Source: Holosporales bacterium (GTDB lineage: Bacteria; Pseudomonadota; Alphaproteobacteria; RUG11792). From it: DNA of 9,879 nt. Position 1 is the stretch's first letter; each line of letters starts with the position of its first letter. The stretch is taken from contig JAITFF010000048.1 in the NCBI GenBank assembly GCA_031281515.1, positions 1 through 9,879 on the forward strand, given 5' to 3'. Of this stretch, positions 1 to 6,591 are shown piece by piece. The notes beneath the pieces were generated by a model that saw only the letters and a list, made by a program, of their open reading frames with translations, was not told where the DNA came from and ran no database searches. Made by a program: the position numbers and the translations under genes.

Positions 1-78
1 ATAGCCCATGCACGAACACATAAAGCCTCTGTAAATACGCCAGAATCTGGAGGACATTATACTCAGATGATGTGCTAG
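1..78 (+). CDS. possible 3' end of an unrecognised gene (partial)
   Basis: Frame 1 on the plus strand is open from the window edge to a TAG at 76-78, giving 25 residues ending in HYTQMMC. I do not recognise the peptide. Twenty-five open codons are expected by chance about a third of the time, and a promoter-like sequence on the opposite strand (56-85) competes with this reading. On the minus strand an ATG at 19-21 preceded by AGAGG could instead start a gene running off the left edge. Both readings are weak. Confidence 0.15.
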   Translation: MAHARTHKASVNTPESGGHYTQMMC

Positions 79-85
79 GTGTGAA
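56..85 (-). promoter_or_regulatory. candidate sigma-70-type promoter reading off the left edge
   Basis: On the minus strand there is a perfect TATAAT (56-61) and a TTCACA (80-85, five of six matches to TTGACA) separated by 18 bases. Transcription would begin near position 49 and leave the window leftward. It lies 20 bases beyond the 3' end of tRNA-Thr, so it would start a separate unit. Confidence 0.4.
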
Positions 86-105
86 AAGAAAATTAATTCG
101 AGGAG

Positions 106-180
<75 letters not shown>

Positions 181-205
181 TAGGGACCTGGTAATGCCTG
201 AGGAT

Positions 206-235
206 ACGATAACCACGAGTAAACAAGCAACTCAA
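206..235 (-). promoter_or_regulatory. weak candidate promoter for tRNA-Thr
   Basis: On the minus strand TTGAGT (230-235) and TATCGT (206-211) are spaced by 18 bases, each matching four of six consensus positions. Transcription would start near 199, about 19 bases before the mature 5' end of tRNA-Thr. A perfect TTGACA lies further upstream (288-293), but it has no matching -10 at the right distance. Confidence 0.25.
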
Positions 236-297
236 AAACCTGGTTTAGTCCAGTAGGAGGCATTCTGACTCGAGAAATCGGAAAGGATGTCAACAAT

Positions 298-317
298 AAG
301 AGGGATTGTTCCCTCTT
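298..317 (-). terminator. hairpin between the two tRNA genes, possible terminator
   Basis: AAGAGGGA (298-305) and TCCCTCTT (310-317) form a perfect 8-bp stem with a 4-base loop. Read on the minus strand it follows tRNA-Ser by about 145 bases and is followed by ATTGTTG, a weak T-tract. On the plus strand the tail is TACCC, poorer still. It may end the tRNA-Ser transcript. The rest of 181-461 shows no convincing gene: open frames are about 20 codons or less and I recognise no RNA family. Confidence 0.4.
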
Positions 318-461
318 TACCCATCCACACAAATGTTCCATTTCAGCCGTAATTCTATATCATGAGATTATGTCAATTATCAAATTGATTAACAGGCAGG
401 AGAAAGTCAGAAAAGTCCGGAGTCTTGGCTGTTTAAGCTCAGAAAAATCGTTTTAACTCGC

Positions 462-551
462 TGGCGGATGGGGTGGGATTTGAACCCACGAAGAGGTCTC
501 CCCCTTGCCGGTTTTCAAGACCGGTGCCTTCAACCGCTCGGCCACCCATCC
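462..551 (-). tRNA. tRNA-Ser (anticodon TGA)
   Basis: This is a 90-base type-II (long variable arm) tRNA on the minus strand. The acceptor stem is GGATGGG/CCCATCC with discriminator G and an encoded CCA (462-464). The anticodon stem is CCGGT/ACCGG around CTTGAAA, with the TGA anticodon at 515-517. The variable arm is the extended one typical of serine tRNAs. The T-arm is GTGGG-TTCAAAT-CCCAC, fully canonical. It reads UCA and, by wobble, other UCN codons. A good promoter sits 33 bases upstream (584-613). Confidence 0.96.
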
Positions 552-565
552 ACGATTTTAATATT

Positions 566-617
566 CTCAGTGCTGCCATCGAGATTGTATCTCAATTTTG
601 GCCTTGATGTCACTGAG
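566..617 (-). repeat. nested inverted repeat after the HAD gene, terminator- or operator-like
   Basis: On the minus strand, one base after the HAD stop codon, three stem halves are arranged in order and mirrored. CTCAGTG (611-617) pairs with CACTGAG (566-572), CATC (606-609) with GATG (577-580), and GAGAT (589-593) with ATCTC (581-585). Small internal bulges separate them and the terminal loop is ACA. The tail AATATTAAAA is A/U-rich but is not a clean T-tract. In RNA it could end or protect the HAD messenger. In DNA it encloses both hexamers of the tRNA-Ser promoter. Confidence 0.5.
584..613 (-). promoter_or_regulatory. promoter of tRNA-Ser
   Basis: On the minus strand GTGACA (608-613, five of six) and TACAAT (584-589, five of six) are separated by 18 bases. 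The start would be near 577, giving a leader of about 25 bases before the tRNA. The -10 is flanked by the perfect inverted repeat GAGAT-ACA-ATCTC (581-593). Confidence 0.5.
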
Positions 618-618
618 T

Positions 619-1623
619 TTAGGCCAAACGTTCGATAATTTGGGTCGGCATCTGGGAACAATTTCTCATTTGCTTGTGAGTCATCAGTGGGGAGATGTCC
701 ATAATCAACCTTTGAACCTTGTCCATTGTACTCAATTCTTCTTGATGCATCTTACTCATAAATTTCTCAGAAATGCCGGTAAGTGTTAATATCGTTGAGT
801 ACCCAGCGTTATTACCTCCCAAGATATCGGTCCACGGAGTATCACCTATCATTGCCGGCCTGTCACAGCCCTCCAGGAACCTGGCAACATATTCGTAAAT
901 CGGAAGATACGGCTTACCGAAATATAATACTTCTCCCCCCATATGCTCGTAAAACTCACCGATTCCTCCCTGGCACAAGACTGGTCTTGTTTGCCCATCG
1001 ACAGCCTCTATCGCCAGGATGTCCGGATTGGTAATGACTAGTTGTTTCCCATAATTTAAACACCTGGCGAGGGTATCAGCTATGTTATCGAATCCTTCGA
1101 TGTCGGCAACATTCGTCCGTACGACTTCTTCCAACATTATTTTCGCTCCGGATTTGGTCCTCAATTCATCGATCGGATACCTTCGATACTGCAAATTTCC
1201 TGGGCCAGTGATTTCTAGTATACCTCCAACGTACACAAAATCTGCTTCAGATATTCTATTAACATCAACCTCTATCAGGTCGCTACCCTCAAAAATCTCT
1301 GAATTTTTATAAAAAATTTGACAATACTTCGCCGTCGGCTTGAATATTTCCGGAATCTTTCTTCTAAAAACTTCTCCGGAACTCATGAATTGATCATAAT
1401 GAACACCATCGGTTAATCCAAACTGCGCGTACCTATCCTTACAAATTTCGGATACGAGCGTTGTGTTGGATAATATAATTATTCTTCGTCCGGAGTCTTT
1501 TATCTTTTTTAGAATATTTAGAACGCCATCGTACAATTTTTTTCCGTCATATAAAACTCCATAGACGTCTATTAAAAAGGAATCATAGGTCTCGTATACT
1601 GCTTCCAAATTTTTGTAAATCAT
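619..1623 (-). CDS. class-IIA HAD-superfamily hydrolase-like protein
   Basis: A 334-residue cytosolic protein of the NagD-like (class IIA) HAD superfamily, whose known members are phosphatases of small phosphorylated compounds. Motif I is LIDVYGVLYDG (residues 17-27) with nucleophile D19. Motif II is LSNTT (51-55). The large cap of class-IIA enzymes follows. Motif III is K237 in FGKP, and motif IV is MIGDTPWTDILGG (258-270) with D261 and D266. The residue two after the nucleophile is Y21, where most HAD phosphatases carry the acid/base Asp. That places it with the alphaproteobacterial subfamily having DVWGVL-type motifs, whose substrate is unknown to me. The ATG at 1621-1623 has no clear Shine-Dalgarno but fits the family start. 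It diverges from the Lrp regulator, which may control it. The family call is firm and the substrate open. Confidence 0.88.
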   Translation of the reverse strand: MIYKNLEAVYETYDSFLIDVYGVLYDGKKLYDGVLNILKKIKDSGRRIIILSNTTLVSEICKDRYAQFGLTDGVHYDQFMSSGEVFRRKIPEIFKPTAKYCQIFYKNSEIFEGSDLIEVDVNRISEADFVYVGGILEITGPGNLQYRRYPIDELRTKSGAKIMLEEVVRTNVADIEGFDNIADTLARCLNYGKQLVITNPDILAIEAVDGQTRPVLCQGGIGEFYEHMGGEVLYFGKPYLPIYEYVARFLEGCDRPAMIGDTPWTDILGGNNAGYSTILTLTGISEKFMSKMHQEELSTMDKVQRLIMDISPLMTHKQMRNCSQMPTQIIERLA

Positions 1624-1658
1624 CTAAACAAAACATCAAAAATTTTTAAGATTTGGTA

Positions 1659-1687
1659 ATTGTACACCTTTCCGACAGAACGATAAA
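1659..1687 (-). promoter_or_regulatory. candidate promoter for the HAD gene
   Basis: On the minus strand TACAAT (1659-1664, five of six) has a weak -35, TTTATC (1682-1687), 17 bases upstream. The start would be near 1652, leaving a leader of about 30 bases to the ATG at 1623. The -35 overlaps the small inverted repeat at 1680-1691. Confidence 0.3.
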
Positions 1688-1691
1688 TCGT
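1680..1691. promoter_or_regulatory. inverted repeat in the divergent control region, possible operator
   Basis: ACGAT-AA-ATCGT is a perfect 5-bp inverted repeat between the two divergent start codons. It overlaps the proposed -35 of the HAD promoter and lies just upstream of the regulator's TATAAT. Lrp proteins often bind near their own promoters, so it is a plausible but unproven site. It does not match the E. coli Lrp consensus. Confidence 0.25.
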
Positions 1692-1694
1692 GTT

Positions 1695-1725
1695 TTCTCT
1701 TCTTTAGTGTTAATTCGCATATAAT
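1695..1725 (+). promoter_or_regulatory. candidate promoter of the Lrp-family gene
   Basis: A perfect TATAAT lies at 1720-1725, 72 bases before the chosen ATG. The -35 is poor: TTCTCT at 1695-1700 with a 19-base spacer is the nearest fit. A weak -35 would suit a promoter helped or controlled by a bound regulator. Confidence 0.35.
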
Positions 1726-1797
1726 TCGCCTTCTAAGTCTAGATTGTTATATCGTATCGTGCCGGGGTCGGTAAATGTATTTTTTGCGATCCAGACT

Positions 1798-2274
1798 ATG
1801 ATAAAATTTGACGATATCGATATCTCGATTCTGACAGATTTGCAGGAAGATGGCAGGATGACGAATGTCCAGCTCGCCAAGAATGCCGGAATTTCTGCTC
1901 CACCGTGTCTGAGACGCCTGAAGGCGATGGAGCGTAACGGAATCATTACTGGGTATCACGCCGAAATCAATGCTTCTGCTTTTGGATATGGGTTCCGGGC
2001 TATTTGCATCATTAATTTGGATTCCCAAAATTCGGTGGACGTCTTAGAGTTTGTGGACAATATCGTTAAATTAAAAAATGTGAGGTATTGCTTCGCGACT
2101 CCAGGGAATAGTGATTTTATTTTGGATATTGTCGCGAGAAGCCTCGAGGACTATGAAGATATTATTCAAAAAAAGATTCAGAAAGACAGGAATATCAAAT
2201 GTGTCAGGACGTTTATCCTGATGAAAAAGTACAAGGGAGAGTATGGAATCCCGATTGAGCAAATCCCCAGCTAG
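1798..2274 (+). CDS. Lrp/AsnC-family transcriptional regulator
   Basis: A 158-residue DNA-binding regulator of the feast/famine (Lrp/AsnC) family. Such proteins form dimers and octamers and usually sense amino acids. The N-terminal winged helix-turn-helix covers about residues 5-52, with the typical opening DDIDISILTDLQEDGR and recognition helix SAPPCLRRLKAME (33-45). The effector-binding RAM domain covers about 65-145 and ends in the family-typical KGEYGIPI. I chose the ATG at 1798. The frame is open upstream to a TTG at 1744, but that would add 18 residues (LYRIVPGSVNVFF-like) foreign to the family. No clear Shine-Dalgarno is visible. It is divergent from the HAD gene, the most likely local target besides itself. 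Its TAG stop overlaps the stop of the convergent protease gene. Effector unknown. Confidence 0.93.
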   Translation: MIKFDDIDISILTDLQEDGRMTNVQLAKNAGISAPPCLRRLKAMERNGIITGYHAEINASAFGYGFRAICIINLDSQNSVDVLEFVDNIVKLKNVRYCFATPGNSDFILDIVARSLEDYEDIIQKKIQKDRNIKCVRTFILMKKYKGEYGIPIEQIPS

Positions 2275-3785
2275 CTTTCAATGTGCTTCACGATCCACCT
2301 TTTGTCCTCCTGATCAAACGTATAGAGGGCGGCCGTGGCAAAATCCGGGGTATGCTTCGTTATGATGCTCATCTCCTGGGAATCCAGGCCTAGTCTTATG
2401 AAGCGGATAGTGATCACCTTTTTCTTAAGGATTTCGGGGATGATTGCCCACAGATCGTCGAGAGATGAGATCTTATACCCGTCGATACCGACCAGTTGAA
2501 AAACACCATTAGAATATTTTCCACTACTCGGTGAAGTGACCTCGGCGAACGGAGATCCCATTTCACTGTCGACGAAATAAACTCCACCGCCACTTTTCCC
2601 GAGGTTAATTTTCAACTCGTTCGTTGTCTCGAAGAAAGTAACCCCAGCGAATGATAGCAATCTCATTTTGGCGTCGATTTTTAATTCGTAAACTGGCAGT
2701 TCATATTCCTTTTTCACGCCATCCCGATACACCGTGAATGCTAGGTTTTTCCCGGGATTTTTGGTCATTATCTCATCGATTTTCTTGAGATCAGCTCCAG
2801 TGATAACACCATTCACCATCCAAATTACATCTCCAGCCATAGCTTCATTTTCATTAGCTCCAAAGGCCGATAATTTTTTGCTGATACATATAACCTTATT
2901 GTTACTATTTGGAAATTTTTCCGCTAATTCCTTGGCGATTTCTTCAGGGATTGATCCGGAACTAACAGAATCTTGAATGGACGCATAATCCAGAATGCAA
3001 CCACAAAAGTATCTAGTGAATTTTCGACCATTTTTTATGGCATCAAACACTGGAGTAACGTAGGATATCGGAAGAGCTGCTCCAGAAACGAGCTTGCCTC
3101 CATACAACACCCCGACTACTTCTCCATCGCTATTGAAGACCGGAGATCCGCTGGCCCCACCTACAGTCAGGCCCGAAAATTGAAATGATTGCTCTGGCAA
3201 AGACTTTAACCACAGGATACTTTCAGTATCAAAAACGCATCCAGGATACGTCGAAAATTCGTTGCGACTGGAATTCCCCATGGAGTAAACCGGCGAATTG
3301 ACACTAACCGGGGTTTCTGAGCACTTCAAAGCGATACAGTATTGCGGTATCTCGCTCGGTTTGACAGACAGTATCGCGAAATCATAGCTCGGGTCTATGT
3401 ATTCGCATTTCGCTTCGGCCATTTGACCATTACCGAATTTAACTCTGTAGGTACAGACCGATATTTCTCCGGCAATGTGAGCATTCGTCACAATTAGGCC
3501 ATGTCCGAGGTCAACGATGAATCCAGTACCATGCCACATTTTCTCGTTGACAAGCTTGTTAACGATAACGTGGGCAATAACATCGATAGCAACAACTCCC
3601 CTACGAATCATGTTGAATAATTTTCTTTGATCGAGTTCCTCAGATTTCTTACTGCCAGACTTACAATCAATATCACAGACATCTGTTGCCGAATCGGAGG
3701 AAGTGGTCGTCTTGAAGGAAGTGACCGGGGTAAAGCCAATGGCAGCCGTCGATAACAAGGAACATAGTAATAGCCAAAATTTCAT
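2271..3785 (-). CDS. exported HtrA/Deg-like serine protease with two PDZ-like domains
   Basis: A 504-residue trypsin-like protease, probably periplasmic. Residues 1-17 (MKFWLLLCSLLSTAAIG) are a signal peptide or N-terminal anchor. The protease domain (about 55-255) has a complete triad: H103 in TNAH, D135 in DPSYDFAIL and S212 in GGASGSPV. Two PDZ-like regions follow at about 260-365 and 372-465, the first with AGDVIWMVNG, the second with QLVGIDGYKI. HtrA proteases degrade or refold damaged envelope proteins. The spacing around GGASGSPVFN...GEVVGVLYGG reminds me of the Deg7/Nma111 branch more than classic DegP, but only an alignment could decide. It follows the PBP5-like gene by 109 bases. 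A TAGAAT (3826-3831) could be a -10 for its own promoter, but no good -35 is present. The protein has eleven cysteines, many for an exported protease. It converges with and touches the Lrp gene. Confidence 0.87.
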   Translation of the reverse strand: MKFWLLLCSLLSTAAIGFTPVTSFKTTTSSDSATDVCDIDCKSGSKKSEELDQRKLFNMIRRGVVAIDVIAHVIVNKLVNEKMWHGTGFIVDLGHGLIVTNAHIAGEISVCTYRVKFGNGQMAEAKCEYIDPSYDFAILSVKPSEIPQYCIALKCSETPVSVNSPVYSMGNSSRNEFSTYPGCVFDTESILWLKSLPEQSFQFSGLTVGGASGSPVFNSDGEVVGVLYGGKLVSGAALPISYVTPVFDAIKNGRKFTRYFCGCILDYASIQDSVSSGSIPEEIAKELAEKFPNSNNKVICISKKLSAFGANENEAMAGDVIWMVNGVITGADLKKIDEIMTKNPGKNLAFTVYRDGVKKEYELPVYELKIDAKMRLLSFAGVTFFETTNELKINLGKSGGGVYFVDSEMGSPFAEVTSPSSGKYSNGVFQLVGIDGYKISSLDDLWAIIPEILKKKVITIRFIRLGLDSQEMSIITKHTPDFATAALYTFDQEDKRWIVKHIES

Positions 3786-3894
3786 ATTATCAATTTCACG
3801 TCAGGCTGAAAGAAAAAGATCCGCCATTCTATCACATCTCGTTTATTTCTAAGCAGACGATTTTGAAGCCATCATTAAATGAAAATTATCAGGA

Positions 3895-4677
3895 TCAATC
3901 GCCTTCTTTAAGTGTCATCCTAGGCCCGAATATCAAATATAGTATAGAATCGAACAAAACTCGGATTCTATTGGCTTTTTCGACCGTGGTGTCTGCCTTT
4001 ATTTCTTGAGTGAGTGTATTCTGAAACGTACTAGTCCCATAAAAAACTGTTCCAACACTGTCTCCGCCTTGAATCGGGGCAGCCAAGATCGTCCTGTACT
4101 GAAGAATTTTTTTCACGTTATTGTCACAATTTTTGGATAATATTACCGACTGATGTTCAGTCAAAACGCCAGAAATAGATTTGGACTTTCCATACAATAC
4201 TGGAATCTTTGCGACAGATTCACCACGCCGTGATACCTCATACAAATAAAATTGATTGAGCCAATTCTGCGTAAGTTTAATATCTCGAACAACGTCCTGT
4301 CTCGATGCTGCCTTACCGAAGACACACAAGAAAGTGCAAGAATCTGAGTTTGTATAGCAAAAGATACATCCATATCCAGAACGATCTTGAAAAATTATTG
4401 TCCGTTGACCGTCAGGTTTAGATATTAAATCATGTTCAACGTTAACGCAGATATCATACAAGCTTTCTTCACCCTGATTTTTTTTATCGAAATCTTTGCC
4501 GTACAAAACGACTCTGGATTCTATGTTAATAATTATGAAAACCTGAGAATTTATTGCAGGAAAAGTTTTTTGTAATTGTGCAGACAGTGGTAATTGGCTG
4601 ACCGAGAACTCGCTGGATAAACATATCCCAATACTGAGAATGATTTGAAAATAAATTACTGGAGATGACTTATTCAT
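3895..4677 (-). CDS. degenerate PBP5-like (DacA family) exported protein, catalytic core lost
   Basis: A 260-residue protein with a signal peptide (about 1-32, hydrophobic 7-20) and family resemblance to D-alanyl-D-alanine carboxypeptidases. Residues 44-63 (SQVFIIINIESRVVLYGKDF) match the opening strands of that fold. Residues 100-142 (SGYG to WLNQF) match its last strand and helix. About 143-216 look like the C-terminal beta domain of PBP5 (VAKIPVLYGK, LAAPIQGGDSVGTVFY), and 236-252 could be the amphipathic membrane anchor. The active-site SxxK is SLYD (72-75), the SxN motif is absent, and the KTG position reads TII (93-95). About 130 residues of the usual core are missing. It cannot be a carboxypeptidase by the known mechanism and may bind or scaffold envelope partners. 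The reading frame is intact and its start overlaps the MFS gene by 8 bases, which argues against a decaying pseudogene. Confidence 0.7.
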   Translation of the reverse strand: MNKSSPVIYFQIILSIGICLSSEFSVSQLPLSAQLQKTFPAINSQVFIIINIESRVVLYGKDFDKKNQGEESLYDICVNVEHDLISKPDGQRTIIFQDRSGYGCIFCYTNSDSCTFLCVFGKAASRQDVVRDIKLTQNWLNQFYLYEVSRRGESVAKIPVLYGKSKSISGVLTEHQSVILSKNCDNNVKKILQYRTILAAPIQGGDSVGTVFYGTSTFQNTLTQEIKADTTVEKANRIRVLFDSILYLIFGPRMTLKEGD

Positions 4678-5923
4678 CTTCTAGATTAATCGTTTCTTTC
4701 ACAAAAAATGAGATATAGTACGCTACTAGCAGAGATATCGGGATTGTCAGAATCGCGAATTGGTGGCACGAAATGTTATATATCCTCATTCCATTTTCCG
4801 TGATTGCTCCATCCCAGAAGGTATCCAAGAGTGCGCCTAGAGCTGGCTGGAATACCGCTCCAATCAACATAATGATGCAGTTCGTCAGGGCTATGGTAGT
4901 TCCCGAAAGGCTTGGCACAGCGTTGTTTTTCGCACAAGTAAAGCAGATAGGCTGAGCTCCCGTCAAAAATCCGATGACGAATACAATTGACAACGAAATG
5001 GCGATGCTATTCGAGCCGAATATGAGTGCAAAAAACATTATGGCAGTGCTCAGGGCAGCAAGACGAATAGTCCGCATGTATCCTCCCAGCTTTTTTGCGG
5101 CCATGGCTAGGACGATACTACCAACCGCAATTCCGATGTAAATCGTAGCGGCGGCTATGGATGCCTTTTCGTTGTTAACCCCATGTTTCACCATGAAATA
5201 TGGGACTATCCACAACTCTGCGAAGGCGGAAATCGGGAGGTACATTAATCCAGAAATAACACCTGACAATACAATTTGATGATTTCTAATCAAATTCAGG
5301 ACATCTCTTAAAATCGAATGAGAATCGGTATTTTCATCATCGGAAATGCTTTTAATACTCCTGGGAATGAACAGTATTACCAAAGCTATGATAATGAGCC
5401 CAATCGCAGCGAGAACGTATGTTGTGTTTCTCCAGCCTATAGCGTTAACCGATTTTGCGATCGGGAACCCGCCAAGAAGGCCGCCCAGAGTTCCCATGAC
5501 ATTCGTGATGCCCACCAGAATCACGAAATATTTTTTCGTGAAAAGGTTGGTTGCGACCTGAAGGCAGCTGACGAAGGCGCAAGCAGAACCGGCTCCAATC
5601 AAAAATCTCCCTATTTGTGCGATATAAATCTTTTCGGGACTAGCAAATAGACAGGACCCAAGGACACACAGGAAAGCCGAAACTAGCAATAAATTTTTAG
5701 CTCCCAGTTTGTCTATCATGATTCCGCACGGGAGCTGTAAAATCGTGTAAGAATAATAATAGAACGAAACCAAGATTCCGATTAGCGTTGATGTCGCATT
5801 GAAAGAGGACATCAGGCCCTCTGTCATAACACTAGGAGATACCCTTAGCACCAGTTCATACAGGTAAAAAGTAGCTGTAATCCACCAAACGAGCCACGGT
5901 CTGCACGGTATTTCCTTGCGCAT
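4670..5923 (-). CDS. MFS transporter, substrate unknown
   Basis: A 417-residue inner-membrane carrier of the major facilitator superfamily with about twelve hydrophobic segments: six within 10-188, a hydrophilic loop at about 188-215 (SISDDENTDSH), and six within 218-411. The TM2-TM3 loop carries motif A as GIMIDKLGAKN (67-77). TM1 holds ATFYLYELVLRVSPSVM, a pattern I associate with MFS proteins of intracellular Gammaproteobacteria and Alphaproteobacteria, some of which import nutrients from the host. That link is recalled, not computed. Length is usual for MFS. It follows nth by 32 bases and overlaps the PBP5-like gene by 8, so it is probably cotranscribed. A TATAAT (5955-5960) overlapping the nth stop codon could give it an extra promoter, though the -35 is weak. 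Eight T residues precede the ATG and no Shine-Dalgarno is clear. Confidence 0.9.
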   Translation of the reverse strand: MRKEIPCRPWLVWWITATFYLYELVLRVSPSVMTEGLMSSFNATSTLIGILVSFYYYSYTILQLPCGIMIDKLGAKNLLLVSAFLCVLGSCLFASPEKIYIAQIGRFLIGAGSACAFVSCLQVATNLFTKKYFVILVGITNVMGTLGGLLGGFPIAKSVNAIGWRNTTYVLAAIGLIIIALVILFIPRSIKSISDDENTDSHSILRDVLNLIRNHQIVLSGVISGLMYLPISAFAELWIVPYFMVKHGVNNEKASIAAATIYIGIAVGSIVLAMAAKKLGGYMRTIRLAALSTAIMFFALIFGSNSIAISLSIVFVIGFLTGAQPICFTCAKNNAVPSLSGTTIALTNCIIMLIGAVFQPALGALLDTFWDGAITENGMRIYNISCHQFAILTIPISLLVAYYISFFVKETINLEDE

Positions 5924-5955
5924 AAAAAAAACTCATCAACCTGGAAGATACAAAA

Positions 5956-6591
5956 TTATATCACAGCATTATCGCCAGCAAAGCACAGATTACGTAGAAA
6001 ACATTCATTACAACGCGGAGCCTTGGCACGGCAAATGTAACGCCCGTGCAAAACAAGCCAATCACTTGCATTTTTGTAAAATTTTCTCGGAATTACTCTT
6101 AATAAATCTTGTTCAACTTGAAATCGATTGCTGGATTTTGTGAGTCCAAGTCTTCTCGACACTCTCAGGACGTGAGTATCAACCGCTATCACGTCCTCAC
6201 TGAATAGAGCATTTAGGATCACATTAGCTGATTTTCGCCCAATTCCTGGCAGTTTTTCTAACTCATCTCTAGTCCTCGGGATTTTAGAATCAAATTGCGA
6301 CACCAGGATCTTCGATAATGCTATAATATTGCTGGCCTTTGAATTATATAATCCGATAGTTTTGATGTATTTCTTTAGTTCATCAACCCCAAGCTTTATC
6401 ATGGCCTCCGGAGAACTAGCAATTTGAAATAGATCGCGAGTTGCTTTGTTGACTGACAAATCGGTAGCCTGGGCGGATAGCAAAACGGCGATACAAAATG
6501 TGTACTCATTTTTTGCTATTAGCTCACTCTTGGGGTTTGGATTGTGCTCCGCAAGGCTCTGAAAGATCAAATTAATGCGATCTTTACCCAC
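5956..6591 (-). CDS. nth: endonuclease III (DNA glycosylase/AP lyase)
   Basis: A 211-residue bifunctional glycosylase that removes oxidised pyrimidines and nicks the resulting abasic site in base-excision repair. The helix-hairpin-helix is LPGIGRKSANVIL (114-126) with catalytic K120. D138 sits in VDTHVLRVSRRLG. The four [4Fe-4S] ligands are C187, C194, C197 and C203 in the C-x6-C-x2-C-x5-C pattern. All these positions equal the E. coli numbering, so the protein is full length and complete. The start is a GTG at 6589-6591: starting there aligns the N-terminus residue for residue with E. coli Nth. It overlaps the end of ligA by 8 bases, implying translational coupling. Pairing with ligA puts two repair steps, base removal and nick sealing, in one transcript. 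Confidence 0.97.
   Translation of the reverse strand: MGKDRINLIFQSLAEHNPNPKSELIAKNEYTFCIAVLLSAQATDLSVNKATRDLFQIASSPEAMIKLGVDELKKYIKTIGLYNSKASNIIALSKILVSQFDSKIPRTRDELEKLPGIGRKSANVILNALFSEDVIAVDTHVLRVSRRLGLTKSSNRFQVEQDLLRVIPRKFYKNASDWLVLHGRYICRAKAPRCNECFLRNLCFAGDNAVI

Noticed and set aside
240..254. CTGG/CCAG hairpin followed by GTTTTTG on the minus strand as a terminator
   Set aside because: The stem is only 4 bp with a 6-base loop, too weak to support a call.
194..256. Short plus-strand ORF of 20 codons (MPEDTITTSK...) between the tRNAs
   Set aside because: It has no ribosome site or recognisable peptide, and is of chance length.
598..1312. Plus-strand open frames opposite the HAD gene (598-789, 783-1034, 1082-1312)
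   Set aside because: They are shadows of the clearly conserved minus-strand HAD gene and do not resemble proteins.
1744..1797. Upstream TTG extension of the Lrp-family gene by 18 residues
   Set aside because: The added residues do not fit the family. The ATG at 1798 begins exactly where Lrp proteins begin and lies properly behind the TATAAT at 1720-1725.
3872..3882. TCATT-A-AATGA palindrome between the PBP5-like and protease genes
   Set aside because: It is short and AT-rich, common by chance, with no T-tract or promoter relation that supports a function.
3895..4677. Calling this an active D-alanyl-D-alanine carboxypeptidase
   Set aside because: SxxK, SxN and KTG are all lost and the core is deleted, so the enzyme name would mislead.
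5318..5650. Plus-strand open frame of 110 codons inside the MFS gene
   Set aside because: It is antisense to a well-supported membrane protein, has a low-hydrophobicity mixed composition, and shows no start signal.
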